DNA from: CALBPI01 sp039821645
Lineage (GTDB): Bacteria > Pseudomonadota > Gammaproteobacteria > Steroidobacterales > Woeseiaceae
DNA length: 64,000 nucleotides
Direction: 5' to 3'
Assembly (NCBI GenBank): GCA_039821645.1
Contig: JBCBNU010000003.1
Coordinates: 1 to 64,000, forward strand
The position numbers and the translations under genes are program-made. Each line of letters begins with the position of its first letter. Positions within the stretch are counted from its first letter, which is position 1. Below the pieces are notes generated by a model. It was not told the DNA's origin. It worked only from the letters and a program-made list of their open reading frames with translations, and searched no databases. Shown piece by piece: positions 51,033 to 59,687 of the stretch.

Positions 51033-52154
51033 TCAGCTGCCGTCCGACGGAATGACCCCTCTTCGCATCTGGTCAAGCTCCAGAGACTCGAACAACGCCT
51101 GGAAGTTGCCCTCGCCAAATCCCTCATTGCCCTTGCGTTGAATGATCTCGAAGAAGATCGGACCGATCGCATTTTCGGTAAAAATCTGCAGCAGCAAGCC
51201 CTGCCCATCAGTGGGCGCGCCATCAATTAGAATCCGTCGTTTTCGCAACTCCTCAAGCGGTTCACCGTGATTCGGGACGCGCTTGTCGACGAGATCAAAG
51301 TAAGTCTCGATCGTGTCCTGAAAGTTCACGCCGTTGGCTTTGAGCGAATCGACGCTGTCGTAGATGTTGCTCGAGCCCAAGGCGATGTGCTGAATGCCCT
51401 CACCATTGTAATCGCGGAGGAATTCCTCGATCTGGCTGTGATCGTCCTGGCTCTCGTTCAACGGAATACGAATTTTTCCGCACGGGCTCGTCATCGCCTT
51501 GGATACCAATCCTGTGACCTTGCCCTCAATATCGAAATAGCGGATCTCCTGGAAGTTGAACAGCTTCTCGTAAAAGCCCGCCCACTGATCCATGTTGCCG
51601 CGGCGCACGTTGTGCGTGAGGTGATCGAGGTAGGTGAGCTGGGTCGATGCTGCCGCCAGCTTTTCCTGCCAGTTGGGCTCGAACACGAAATCGACGTCGT
51701 AGATGCTCTGATCACCATATCGGTCGACGAGGTAGAGTCGGCTCCCGCCGATACCCTCAATCGCCGGAATATTGAGCTCCATCGGACGCGGCTCAGGGTC
51801 GATGGGTGTGGCGCCGAGTTCCACCGCGCGATTGAACGCCGCTTGGGCGTCTTGAACACGGAACGCCATGGCACAAGCACAAGGACCGTGCTCAGCGGCA
51901 AAGCGCTGTGCAAAGCTATCCGCTTCGGCGTTGATGATGAAATTGATGTCGCCCTGTTTGTGCAGCGTCACATCCTTGGAACGGTGTCTCGCCACCACGG
52001 GAAATCCCATGCTCTCAAACAGGTGCCGCAAAAGGGTCGGATCGGGCGCCGCATACTCAACGAACTCGAAACCATCCGTTCCCATAGGGTTCTCCAAACC
52101 GGTCGGTGTCGCATTCGACGCCGCGCCGTCTTGCTGGGATTGTGCTGCCATCAT
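51033..52154 (-). CDS. hppD: 4-hydroxyphenylpyruvate dioxygenase
   Basis: This 373-residue iron enzyme turns 4-hydroxyphenylpyruvate into homogentisate in tyrosine breakdown. The iron ligands are the His in LTYLDHLTHNV, the His in GIQHIALGSSN and the Glu in GPIFFEIIQRKG. The C-terminal phrase FGEGNFQALFESLELDQMRRGV is typical. I chose the ATG at 52154, 11 bases after GAGG; a GTG four codons upstream overlaps that site. The homogentisate genes are not in the window. It is divergent from an Lrp-type gene. Confidence 0.95.
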   Translation of the reverse strand: MMAAQSQQDGAASNATPTGLENPMGTDGFEFVEYAAPDPTLLRHLFESMGFPVVARHRSKDVTLHKQGDINFIINAEADSFAQRFAAEHGPCACAMAFRVQDAQAAFNRAVELGATPIDPEPRPMELNIPAIEGIGGSRLYLVDRYGDQSIYDVDFVFEPNWQEKLAAASTQLTYLDHLTHNVRRGNMDQWAGFYEKLFNFQEIRYFDIEGKVTGLVSKAMTSPCGKIRIPLNESQDDHSQIEEFLRDYNGEGIQHIALGSSNIYDSVDSLKANGVNFQDTIETYFDLVDKRVPNHGEPLEELRKRRILIDGAPTDGQGLLLQIFTENAIGPIFFEIIQRKGNEGFGEGNFQALFESLELDQMRRGVIPSDGS

Positions 52155-52197
52155 GATGAGTACCACCTCAATTATGTTCGCGGCAGTCTATCAATCC

Positions 52198-52239
52198 GAT
52201 AGCGCAGGATGACTGCGATCCACGCGTAATTTCGCTATC
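52198..52239. promoter_or_regulatory. Inverted repeat in the hppD / Lrp-type intergenic region
   Basis: GATAGCG (52198-52204) and CGCTATC (52233-52239) form a spaced inverted repeat, centres 35 bases apart. Each arm is followed by a GCAGGAT element in direct orientation (52204-52210 and 52244-52250). Spaced repeats of this kind suit an octameric Lrp-family regulator such as the one encoded 32 bases away. Confidence 0.4.
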
Positions 52240-52271
52240 ATTCGCAGGATATCGTCAAAAATACTTGTCAA

Positions 52272-52742
52272 ATGCAGGATTCTTTCATACTAGACCGCTT
52301 CGATCTCGCAATCCTGCACGCGCTGCAGGGCGATGGGCGTCAGTCGTGGGTGGAGCTCGCCGCCGCGGTGAATTTGTCCCCCAGTGCATGCCAGCGCAGA
52401 ACGCAGGCACTCCAGGCACGAGGGGTTATCGAGCGATTTAGCGTATCGCTGGATATGCAACGCATGGGGTACGACGTGGAAGCCTTCGTTGCGGTCACGA
52501 TAGAGCGGCAAAACCAGGCGCTCGCAGAACAGTTTCGCAAGGTGATGATCGAGCTCCCGGAGGTACGGAGCTGCTTCATGCTGTCGGGCTCTATCGACTT
52601 TATGCTGCGGGTGGTAGCGCGCAGTCTTCGCGACTACGGACAATTCATGCAGCGCGAAATTCTCAGTCTTCCAGGCGTGAAAGATGCGACCTCTTCGATC
52701 GTGTTGGAACGCATCAAGGACACAGGTGTGATTCCAAACTAG
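52272..52742 (+). CDS. Lrp/AsnC-family transcriptional regulator
   Basis: This 156-residue regulator has an N-terminal helix-turn-helix (LDRFDLAILHALQGDGRQSWVELAAAVNLSPSACQRRTQALQARGVI) and a C-terminal RAM domain (AFVAVTIERQ, MLSGSIDFMLRVVARSLRDYGQFM). Such proteins sense amino acids. It is divergent from hppD (117 bases between starts) and 1.3 kb past the bkd operon, so tyrosine or branched-chain amino acid breakdown are the natural targets. Which of the two it controls is not clear. Confidence 0.92.
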   Translation: MQDSFILDRFDLAILHALQGDGRQSWVELAAAVNLSPSACQRRTQALQARGVIERFSVSLDMQRMGYDVEAFVAVTIERQNQALAEQFRKVMIELPEVRSCFMLSGSIDFMLRVVARSLRDYGQFMQREILSLPGVKDATSSIVLERIKDTGVIPN

Positions 52743-52752
52743 TCGTGTCGGG

Positions 52753-53436
52753 CTAGGTGCCACTGCGTGCGGCTTTGGCGACGCTGGTCTCCACATCCAA
52801 GAATGCGAGCAGTCGCTCCCACTCCGGTCGATCCTTTGCGATCTGGTGCGACTTCAAGTCGAAGAGTCCGACACCAAACTCTGACGCCGTCACATAGTTC
52901 TGCGAGTCGCGCAGAACAGCGACGACCGGTATGCCCAGACTGTCGAGGAAGCGCATCAGACGCTCAAAACTTTTGTTATTTCGTCGGGTTCGATTCGCAA
53001 CGATACCCAGCTGCTGGCGCTCGCGGTCCAGCTTGGCGACAAGCAGAAGATCAGCGATCGCCTTTGACGCGGCCGCAATGTCGAATCTCGAGGGCAAAAC
53101 CGGCATCAACACCTTGTGCGCATCGCGCGTGACCTCGCGCAGCTCCGCAGCGGTGTATCCCGCGGGTGAATCCACGACGACGTACTGACAGTCGTCGGGT
53201 ACCCGTAGCTGAAAACTGCGGGTCATACCCATACGCTTTTCGTATGCCGCTATGCCGTGAATTTCCGGCAAGTTTTCAGGACGCTCCGCCAGCCAATGCA
53301 TGCTGGAGCCCTGCGGATCAAAATCCAGAAGTGCGGGCTGGCCAGCACGACTCGCAAAATAACTCGCCAAATTGGTAGCCAGCGTAGTCTTGCCACTGCC
53401 ACCTTTGGGATTAACGATCACAATTTTCTTTCGCAC
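52753..53436 (-). CDS. ParA/MinD-like P-loop ATPase, orphan
   Basis: This 227-residue ParA-family protein has the deviant Walker A motif NPKGGSGKTTLATNLA, a Walker A' region LLDFDPQGSS and a Walker B-like YVVVDSPAG. No parB, parS or flagellar gene is adjacent. In such orphans the role varies: positioning of enzyme clusters, chemotaxis arrays or plasmid remnants. It converges with the Lrp-type gene, ten bases apart. Confidence 0.88.
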   Translation of the reverse strand: MRKKIVIVNPKGGSGKTTLATNLASYFASRAGQPALLDFDPQGSSMHWLAERPENLPEIHGIAAYEKRMGMTRSFQLRVPDDCQYVVVDSPAGYTAAELREVTRDAHKVLMPVLPSRFDIAAASKAIADLLLVAKLDRERQQLGIVANRTRRNNKSFERLMRFLDSLGIPVVAVLRDSQNYVTASEFGVGLFDLKSHQIAKDRPEWERLLAFLDVETSVAKAARSGT

Positions 53437-53480
53437 ATTCGAATGCTACGCGATTTCCAGGGCAAAAAGTGCGGCGCCAT

Positions 53481-53510
53481 AAAAAAGCCCCGTTAGCGTA
53501 CTAACGGGGC
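53481..53510 (-). terminator. Rho-independent terminator after the YHS gene / Entner-Doudoroff operon
   Basis: A perfect 10-bp stem (GCCCCGTTAG at 53487-53496 with its complement at 53501-53510) closes a CGTA loop. On the minus strand it is followed by six T residues (53486-53481). It stands 51 bases past the YHS gene and may end the whole zwf-pgl-edd-eda transcript. Confidence 0.9.
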
Positions 53511-53560
53511 AACCAGGCATCTGCGGCTTGCGCCGCGAGGGGAATTCACTTCACACGGTC

Positions 53561-54040
53561 CTACCTCAGGACCTCGGGCCAGTTCTCATCAGCGAGGCGA
53601 ATAAAACTTTCGGGGTCCTCGCTCCAAGTCTTTCCAACGTCTTTGTTGTAGTTGACGTAGAGCTTGTCATCGACAATCCGCCAGACTTTAGGGTCGCCGG
53701 AAGCCGTATAGCCCTGAGACACTGCCCAAGCACAGTATCCACCATATTGAGGCGCGTAGCGCTCGGGGTTTGCGATGAATAGTTCGCGATTTTCGGCGCT
53801 AGAAAATAGCCAACTCGCACCATTCCATTCGTAGGAGTAGTCCTTGTCGCCTTTGGTCGGCGCACCTTCAGTGAAGTAGCTCACTGCGTCGTAGCCCTTT
53901 AGCGCTTGGTTGGAGAAGACCGAAGTGTAGACCGGTGCTTTGTCAGCAAACGCGGAAGGCGCCATGACGCTCAAGACGAGGGCGGTCGTCGCCAACCAGA
54001 ACGCACGCAGCGCAGAAAAAGATCGAGTGTTTGAGTGCAT
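53561..54040 (-). CDS. Exported YHS-domain protein
   Basis: This 159-residue protein has a signal peptide (FSALRAFWLATTALVLSVMAPSAFA) and one YHS domain: KGYDAVSYFTEGAPTKGDKDYSYEWNGASWLFSSAENRELFIANPERYAPQYGGYCAWAVSQGY. The domain carries the conserved YGGYCAW motif. YHS domains are linked with metal binding. The start at 54040 gives a clean signal peptide; the ribosome site is weak. It is 57 bases downstream of eda on the same strand, so it may be the last gene of the Entner-Doudoroff operon. Confidence 0.85.
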   Translation of the reverse strand: MHSNTRSFSALRAFWLATTALVLSVMAPSAFADKAPVYTSVFSNQALKGYDAVSYFTEGAPTKGDKDYSYEWNGASWLFSSAENRELFIANPERYAPQYGGYCAWAVSQGYTASGDPKVWRIVDDKLYVNYNKDVGKTWSEDPESFIRLADENWPEVLR

Positions 54041-54097
54041 TGTCAGTATCCAACGGTTTGGTATGTCCGAGAAGACCTGCAAGCCCGTCAATTCATT

Positions 54098-54718
54098 TCA
54101 CAACTCGCTAACTTTTTTCGCGCTCTCTTCAATGCTGGCCCACGCGGCATCACGTAACTCAGATTCCGGCACCACCCAACTGCCGCCAACGCATGGGACT
54201 GATGGTAAGTCGAGATACTCTCGGACGTTGCTCATGTTGATCCCGCCTGTTGGACAAAATTCCAAGGCGGGCAGCACCGAAGAATAAGCTTTGAGTGCAG
54301 CGACGCCGCCAGAGGCACTCGCAGGAAAGAACTTCACCGCTTCCTGCCCAACCGAATGCCAATGCGCCATCTCAGAGATCGTCTGAGCGCCCGGCAACAA
54401 CGGAACAGCAGCAGCAGCACAAACCTCATGAACTGGCATTGAGATACCTGGGGACACAACGAACGCGACACCGCTATCGACAACGGCGCGCGCCTGTTCG
54501 TCGGTCCACACCGTGCCGGCACCCACACGCATATCGGGAAAAGTCTTGACGAGTTCAACGATCGCGGCGAGTGCGGCCTGGGTACGCAAGGTAACTTCGA
54601 TAATGCGTACACCACCATTCAAGAGCGCGTGACCAAGCGCAATTACATCGGTTTTATCGGGAATGGTGACCACCGGGATAACCGGCGACACCCGCATGAT
54701 GTTTCCAATATCAGACAC
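54098..54718 (-). CDS. eda: KDPG aldolase
   Basis: This 206-residue aldolase splits 2-keto-3-deoxy-6-phosphogluconate into pyruvate and glyceraldehyde 3-phosphate. The catalytic Glu is in RIIEVTLRT and the Schiff-base Lys in EAVKFFPASASGG. The start is best placed at a GTG (54718) with GAGG nine bases upstream, giving the usual MSDIGNIMRVSPVIPV. That overlaps the edd stop by eight bases. It is the fourth enzyme gene of the operon. Confidence 0.95.
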   Translation of the reverse strand: MSDIGNIMRVSPVIPVVTIPDKTDVIALGHALLNGGVRIIEVTLRTQAALAAIVELVKTFPDMRVGAGTVWTDEQARAVVDSGVAFVVSPGISMPVHEVCAAAAVPLLPGAQTISEMAHWHSVGQEAVKFFPASASGGVAALKAYSSVLPALEFCPTGGINMSNVREYLDLPSVPCVGGSWVVPESELRDAAWASIEESAKKVSEL

Positions 54719-56582
54719 TGCAAACCGCCTCACTGTCTAGCGCAACACTTCGATCGAGCGGCAGAGCAGACCCGCCCTCCTCGGCACAAGACACACCCTG
54801 GCGCATCGCCGCAAACAAATCACGCCCCATACCGATACCTTGCGTCTTGTCGAATTCGAACGTGGCTACGCGCTCATGGAGTGCCGAATCATCGATCAGC
54901 AAACTAATTTCACCCGTGTTGGCATCAAGCTTCACGATATCCCCATCGCGGATTTTGCCGATCACGCCACCATTGATCGCTTCGGGCGTGATTTGGATTG
55001 CCGCGGGCACCTTCCCGGATGCACCTGACATGCGACCATCAGTGACAAGCGCGACACGGTGCCCGGCATCCTGGAGCACGCCGAGTGATGGCGTGAGCTT
55101 GTGCAGCTCAGGCATACCGTTCGCTTGCGGCCCTTGATTAACAACAACGACGACGCAGTCTTCGTTGAGCTCGCCCGCTTTAAACGCCGCGGCCACTTTA
55201 TGCTGACAATCGAATACGCGCGCTGGCGCCTCAACCACCAGGTGCTCATCTCGGACGGCTGAGGTTTTGATAATTCCGCGACCGATATTTCCCTTCAGCA
55301 AAGTGATACCACCATGTCTGGAAAATGGGGCATTAACCGGTCGCAACACGTCGGTGTCCAAAGACGAAGTTGCGCCTTCCTGCCAGACAACCGTGTCCAG
55401 GCCCTCTTCATCCGCATCGCCCAACATCGGTTCGCGCGTGTAATGATCGAGACCCTGGCCGGCGATCGTTGTGACATCACGATGCAAGAAACCGGCGTTC
55501 AGTAGCTCGCGAATCATGAATGGAATACCACCTGCTGCTGCAAAATGATTCACGTCTGCCTGCCCATTCGGATAGACGCGCGCCAACAACGGCACGACGG
55601 CCGACAGCTCAGAGAAATCATCCCAATTGATATCGATTCCAGCCGCGCGTCCCATCGCGACGAGGTGTATCGTGTGGTTGGTCGAACCGCCCGATGCCAA
55701 CAACCCGACAACACCGTTGACCAGTGTGCGAGCGTCGAACACTTCAGCCATCGGCGTGTACTGCTCTGATAGCCCACTGATTTCAACCGCACGTGTTGCA
55801 GCCGCGCGTGTCAGCGCGCCGCGCAGCCGCGTGTGCGGATTGACGAAGGACGTTCCTGGCAGCTGCAGCCCCATGAACTCCATCAGCAACTGGTTGCTAT
55901 TCGCAGTGCCGTAGAAGGTACAAGTACCTGCCGAGTGGTAAGCCTTGGATTCGGATTGCAGGAGTTCTTCGCGCGTGATTTTGCCTTGCGCGAACAACTG
56001 GCGCACTTGTGCCTTGGCTGCATTGGTAATGCCCGAGGTCATAGGACCTGCAGGCACAAAAATCGTTGGTAAATGGCCGAAAGCCAGAGAACCAATCACC
56101 AATCCTGGGACAATCTTGTCGCAGACGCCGAGGCAAAGATTCGCATCGAACATGTTGTGCGAGAGGGTAACCGCCGTTGCCATGGCGATGACGTCTCGAC
56201 TGAACAGCGATAAGTCCATGCCCGGCTGCCCCTGTGTGACACCGTCACACATCGCCGGCACACCACCTGCGAACTGCGCGATACCGCCTGCTTTCCACGC
56301 GGCAGCCTTGAGCAACGCGGGATAATCACCGAGTGGCTGATGCGCTGACAACATATCGTTGTAGGCCGATACGATCGCCACATTGGGCCGCTCCCGTCCA
56401 GCCAACGCCTTTTTTCCAACCGCATCGTTCGCTGCGAATCCATGCGCGAGATTTCCGCAAGACAGCTCCGCACGATGCGGACCATCGCGGCGCGCCTGTG
56501 CGACCATTGCAAGATATGCCGCGCGCATTTCTGACGAGCGCGCTTCAATCCTTCGAGTAACCGCGTCAACTACCGGGTGCAT
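54711..56582 (-). CDS. edd: Phosphogluconate dehydratase
   Basis: This 623-residue iron-sulfur dehydratase converts 6-phosphogluconate to KDPG. IlvD/Edd family motifs include VAIVSAYNDMLSAHQPLGDYP, GGVPAMCDGVTQGQPGMDLSLFSRD, LCLGVCDKIVPGLVIGSLAFGHLPTIFVPAGPM and TDGRMSGASGKVPAAIQITPEA. The ATG at 56582 follows GGAGG; the longer frame adds 51 unrelated residues. It starts 16 bases after pgl and overlaps eda. Confidence 0.96.
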   Translation of the reverse strand: MHPVVDAVTRRIEARSSEMRAAYLAMVAQARRDGPHRAELSCGNLAHGFAANDAVGKKALAGRERPNVAIVSAYNDMLSAHQPLGDYPALLKAAAWKAGGIAQFAGGVPAMCDGVTQGQPGMDLSLFSRDVIAMATAVTLSHNMFDANLCLGVCDKIVPGLVIGSLAFGHLPTIFVPAGPMTSGITNAAKAQVRQLFAQGKITREELLQSESKAYHSAGTCTFYGTANSNQLLMEFMGLQLPGTSFVNPHTRLRGALTRAAATRAVEISGLSEQYTPMAEVFDARTLVNGVVGLLASGGSTNHTIHLVAMGRAAGIDINWDDFSELSAVVPLLARVYPNGQADVNHFAAAGGIPFMIRELLNAGFLHRDVTTIAGQGLDHYTREPMLGDADEEGLDTVVWQEGATSSLDTDVLRPVNAPFSRHGGITLLKGNIGRGIIKTSAVRDEHLVVEAPARVFDCQHKVAAAFKAGELNEDCVVVVVNQGPQANGMPELHKLTPSLGVLQDAGHRVALVTDGRMSGASGKVPAAIQITPEAINGGVIGKIRDGDIVKLDANTGEISLLIDDSALHERVATFEFDKTQGIGMGRDLFAAMRQGVSCAEEGGSALPLDRSVALDSEAVCSV

Positions 56583-56598
56583 CCTCGTGTCCTCCAAG

Positions 56599-57288
56599 TC
56601 AAAGTGCGAAGTATGTGGACACCGGCACCATTTCTTGTCGCAGCACGCTGCGCACTGGGTACTCGGCAAGGTCGCCTGCGATAGAGGCTTGCGCAAATAC
56701 ATCGGCCTTTTCCTGACCAAAAAACAGCAAACCAATCTGACGGCTATCGAGGAGCACCCGCGGCGTGAGCGAGATCCTCTGCAACGGCTGACTCGGAGGA
56801 CGCGCCATCACGCACGGCTCCTTACTCGCCAGCGCAGCTTCGATGTTCGGGTCATCCGGAAACAACGAAGCGGTGTGCCCATCGGTACCCATGCCCAGCA
56901 ATACGTAGTCGATCGGTCGCGGTAGACGTGCGACGCGTGATCCGATGGCCTGTGCCGCATCGGCACCGGCTACATCGGCGTCGTACAGACTTAGGAAGCG
57001 CGCCGCAGAGGCCGACCACTGCAACAAGTCACGCTGCAACATGCCGGCATTGCTCGCGGGATCGTCGATATCGACCCACCGTTCGTCGCTCGGCACGACG
57101 GTGACTACAGACCAATCGAAATCCATTTTGCTCAGCAGCCGAAAGGCCTCTAACGGGGAGCTGCCGCCGGAAACCACCAAGGTCGCCTCGCCTCGCTTCT
57201 CGATAGCAGACGTCAACGCAGCACCGATATCAGCGGCCAGCGCTTCAGCCGCCAACGTACGTGAGTCAAAAAACTGTTGTAGAAACAT
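56599..57288 (-). CDS. pgl: 6-phosphogluconolactonase
   Basis: This 229-residue enzyme hydrolyses 6-phosphogluconolactone. It has the DevB/SOL family motifs TLVVSGGSSPLEAFRLLS, VPSDERWVDIDDPASNAGM and DYVLLGMGTDGHTASLFPDDP. Its ATG overlaps the zwf stop by one base (TAATG), which couples the two. A start seven codons further up lies inside zwf and is unlikely. Confidence 0.95.
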   Translation of the reverse strand: MFLQQFFDSRTLAAEALAADIGAALTSAIEKRGEATLVVSGGSSPLEAFRLLSKMDFDWSVVTVVPSDERWVDIDDPASNAGMLQRDLLQWSASAARFLSLYDADVAGADAAQAIGSRVARLPRPIDYVLLGMGTDGHTASLFPDDPNIEAALASKEPCVMARPPSQPLQRISLTPRVLLDSRQIGLLFFGQEKADVFAQASIAGDLAEYPVRSVLRQEMVPVSTYFAL

Positions 57289-58760
57289 TAGCTGCCGTCC
57301 TGATACCAACTGCGGTCGTCACGATCGATCAACACGGCCGACGCAGTTGGCCCCCAAGTCCCTGCCGAGTAGAGCAGTGGCGCCATACCGGTTGAGTCCC
57401 ACGCGTTACGAATCTTGTCGATCCATGACCAGGCAGCATCCACTTCATCGCGCCGCATAAACAACGCGGGATTGCCTCGTAAAACCTCCATGAGCAGACG
57501 CTCGTAAGCATCCGGATAGCCGAGTTCGTAGGTCTCATTAAAGCTGAGGTTCAGCGGTAGCGACCGAAGGGTAAATCCACCGGGGCCCGGCTCCTTCGTG
57601 ACCATGCTCAGTCGGACGCCCTCATCCGGTTGCAACCGAATCACCAACCGGTTGGGCTCAATGCCATCTTCACGCTCTTCGAAAATCGAGTGTGCAATGC
57701 TGCGGAACTGGATCACGATTTCGGAGGTCTTCTCGGGCAAACGTTTGCCGGTCCTCAAGTAGAACGGTGTGCCCTGCCATCGCCAGTTATCGACATCAGC
57801 GCGAATCGCGACGAATGTTTCCGTGTTGCTCTCCGCGCCCAGCTCATCGGCGTAGCCGGGGACGGCCTGACCATCCACAGCACCCTGCTTGTATTGCCCT
57901 CTCACCGTCGCTCTCGCGACATTCTTGGGTGTGATAGGACGCAGCGCCCGCAAGACCTTGATCTTCTCATTCCGTAGCTCGTCGTGATGCATGCTGAGCG
58001 GTGGCTCCATCGCTACAAGACACAGCAGTTGCAACATGTGGTTCTGGACCATGTCCCTCAGCGCCCCCGTTCGATCGTAGAACTGCGCGCGATTGCCCGT
58101 ACCAATGTGCTCCGACACCGTAATCTGTACGTGGTCGATGTGCGTTCGATTCCATAACGGCTCGAGCAGCGCATTGGCGAACCGCAGCGCCGAGAGGTTC
58201 TGCACCGTCTCCTTGCCGAGGTAATGATCGATTCGATAGATTTGACGCTCGTTGAAAAAACGGCCGACGCCGTCATTGATTTCACGTGCACTGTCTCTGT
58301 CGCTACCGACGGGCTTTTCGAGAACGATACGCGACCCCTCGTTTATCAAGCCGTGCTCGGATAACTGTTTCGCCGTCTCGCCGAATAGCGCGGGTATCAA
58401 CGCGAGATAGAAGACCCGGCAACGATTGGACTCGGGCTCAAGCAAACGTGCAAGTGACTTCCAGCCATCAGGGGTGGTGATGTCGAGCGTGATGTAGTGC
58501 AGTCGCTTCGAGAATCGATCCCAGACTTCGGGCTCGAATTTGTCCTCATCCAGGTAGGTTTCGAGCGCACCGCGCACCAGCTTGATAAATGCCTCGTTCG
58601 TCATCTCGCCGCGAGACAGTGCGACGATTCGGCTTTCCGGGGTGAATTGCCCATCACGGTCTCGATGAAACAACGCAGGTAATAGCTTGCGTTGCGACAG
58701 GTCTCCGGTCCCGCCAAATATCACGAGGTCGAAGGTATCTACGGGCACGAACTGCGCCAT
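57288..58760 (-). CDS. zwf: Glucose-6-phosphate 1-dehydrogenase
   Basis: This 490-residue enzyme oxidises glucose 6-phosphate with NADP and opens the Entner-Doudoroff route. The cofactor motif is FGGTGDLSQRKLLPAL (15-30). EKPVGSDRDSA, RIDHYLGKE and RTGKRLPEK are the substrate-site motifs. It is the first gene of zwf-pgl-edd-eda and is divergent from hexR, with HexR-type sites in the 102-base region between them. Confidence 0.97.
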   Translation of the reverse strand: MAQFVPVDTFDLVIFGGTGDLSQRKLLPALFHRDRDGQFTPESRIVALSRGEMTNEAFIKLVRGALETYLDEDKFEPEVWDRFSKRLHYITLDITTPDGWKSLARLLEPESNRCRVFYLALIPALFGETAKQLSEHGLINEGSRIVLEKPVGSDRDSAREINDGVGRFFNERQIYRIDHYLGKETVQNLSALRFANALLEPLWNRTHIDHVQITVSEHIGTGNRAQFYDRTGALRDMVQNHMLQLLCLVAMEPPLSMHHDELRNEKIKVLRALRPITPKNVARATVRGQYKQGAVDGQAVPGYADELGAESNTETFVAIRADVDNWRWQGTPFYLRTGKRLPEKTSEIVIQFRSIAHSIFEEREDGIEPNRLVIRLQPDEGVRLSMVTKEPGPGGFTLRSLPLNLSFNETYELGYPDAYERLLMEVLRGNPALFMRRDEVDAAWSWIDKIRNAWDSTGMAPLLYSAGTWGPTASAVLIDRDDRSWYQDGS

Positions 58761-58785
58761 TGTCGGCTCCTAATGCTTCCCCAAC

Positions 58786-58862
58786 TGAAATTTTACTACC
58801 CAAGCGCTGAAAAACCAGTTGATTAATCGTTTTCGCTAAGCAATATCTGTAGTATCACTACA
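58786..58862. promoter_or_regulatory. HexR-type operators between zwf and hexR
   Basis: TGTAGTATCACTACA (58848-58862) is a perfect inverted repeat (TGTAGT, ATC, ACTACA) matching the HexR pattern TGTARTNNNAYTACA. It ends directly at the hexR start codon. TGAAATTTTACTACC (58786-58800) is a weaker second copy, two positions off, 26 bases before zwf. HexR would therefore repress zwf and itself and release on KDPG, as known for the family. Confidence 0.8.
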
Positions 58863-59687
58863 ATGCTGACACGTATCCGGCAACTCAGAGACTCGCTTTC
58901 CCCTGCTGAACGCCGGGTGGCGGACGGCATCCTCGAAGACCCTCACGGCATTGCCAGTCTCAGAATGGCGGATCTTGCGAAACGCACTGGCGTCTCCGAT
59001 CCGACGGTAGTGCGGTTTTGCCGGAAGGTGGGCACCCGTGGTTTTAATGCGCTGAGAATCGCCATTGCCCGGCATCTGGCCAGTAATCCAGGCGATGTGC
59101 ACGCCAGTGTTAGTGACGGTGACACGCCTGACGTTGTGATCCGGAAAGTCGTCTCCAGCAGCATCAGCGAGTTGCAGCGGATCCAACAGTCGCTCGAGCC
59201 TCAATCACTTGAGGATGCGGCCCATCATTTACTCGCTGCGCGTCGAATCGCCTTCATCGGTGTGGGCGCATCCGCAATCGTTGCGCAAGACGCAAACAAC
59301 AAGTTCTTCAGGCTGGGACTGCCAACAGCGGCATTCACCGACGGCCCGACGATTACTCAGGTTGCGGCGACCACAGCGACCAACAGCGTATTGGTGGCCA
59401 TCTCGAGATCCGGCACGTCTGACGTGATCGTTCGTGCCGCGCAAATCGCGGCACGCGCGGGCGCCGTTACGGTTGCACTCACGGCATCGGACACGCCGCT
59501 GGCAACCGCAAGCGACGTCACACTGGCCGTCGACAGTGAGGAAGACACCTCAGCATTTACGCCGATGAGTTCGCGTCTGGCGCAACTCACGACGCTCGAC
59601 GCGTTGCAACTGTGCACCGTACTGAGTGGCGGAGACCGCGTCCGTGACCCGCTGGATGCGAGCAAACACGCACTAATGCTTGGCTAG
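58863..59687 (+). CDS. hexR: HexR-type transcriptional regulator (RpiR family)
   Basis: This 274-residue regulator has an RpiR helix-turn-helix (LTRIRQLRDSLSPAERRVADGILEDP, MADLAKRTGVSDPTVVRFCRKVGTRGFNALRIA) and a C-terminal SIS sugar-phosphate domain (RIAFIGVGASAIVAQDANNKFFRLG, VLVAISRSGTSDVIVRAAQIA). Position opposite zwf and the operator at its start identify it as HexR, which senses KDPG and controls sugar catabolism. The stop overlaps the end of the aminotransferase gene by four bases on the other strand. Confidence 0.94.
   Translation: MLTRIRQLRDSLSPAERRVADGILEDPHGIASLRMADLAKRTGVSDPTVVRFCRKVGTRGFNALRIAIARHLASNPGDVHASVSDGDTPDVVIRKVVSSSISELQRIQQSLEPQSLEDAAHHLLAARRIAFIGVGASAIVAQDANNKFFRLGLPTAAFTDGPTITQVAATTATNSVLVAISRSGTSDVIVRAAQIAARAGAVTVALTASDTPLATASDVTLAVDSEEDTSAFTPMSSRLAQLTTLDALQLCTVLSGGDRVRDPLDASKHALMLG

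Noticed and set aside
51267..52202. 311-codon frame antisense to hppD
   Set aside because: hppD is complete with its metal ligands on the other strand; the antisense product matches nothing and spans the hppD start region.
57736..57749. GGCAAACGTTTGCC palindrome resembling a LacI-type operator
   Set aside because: It lies in the middle of zwf and codes for the conserved GKRLP segment, so its symmetry is best explained by coding constraint.
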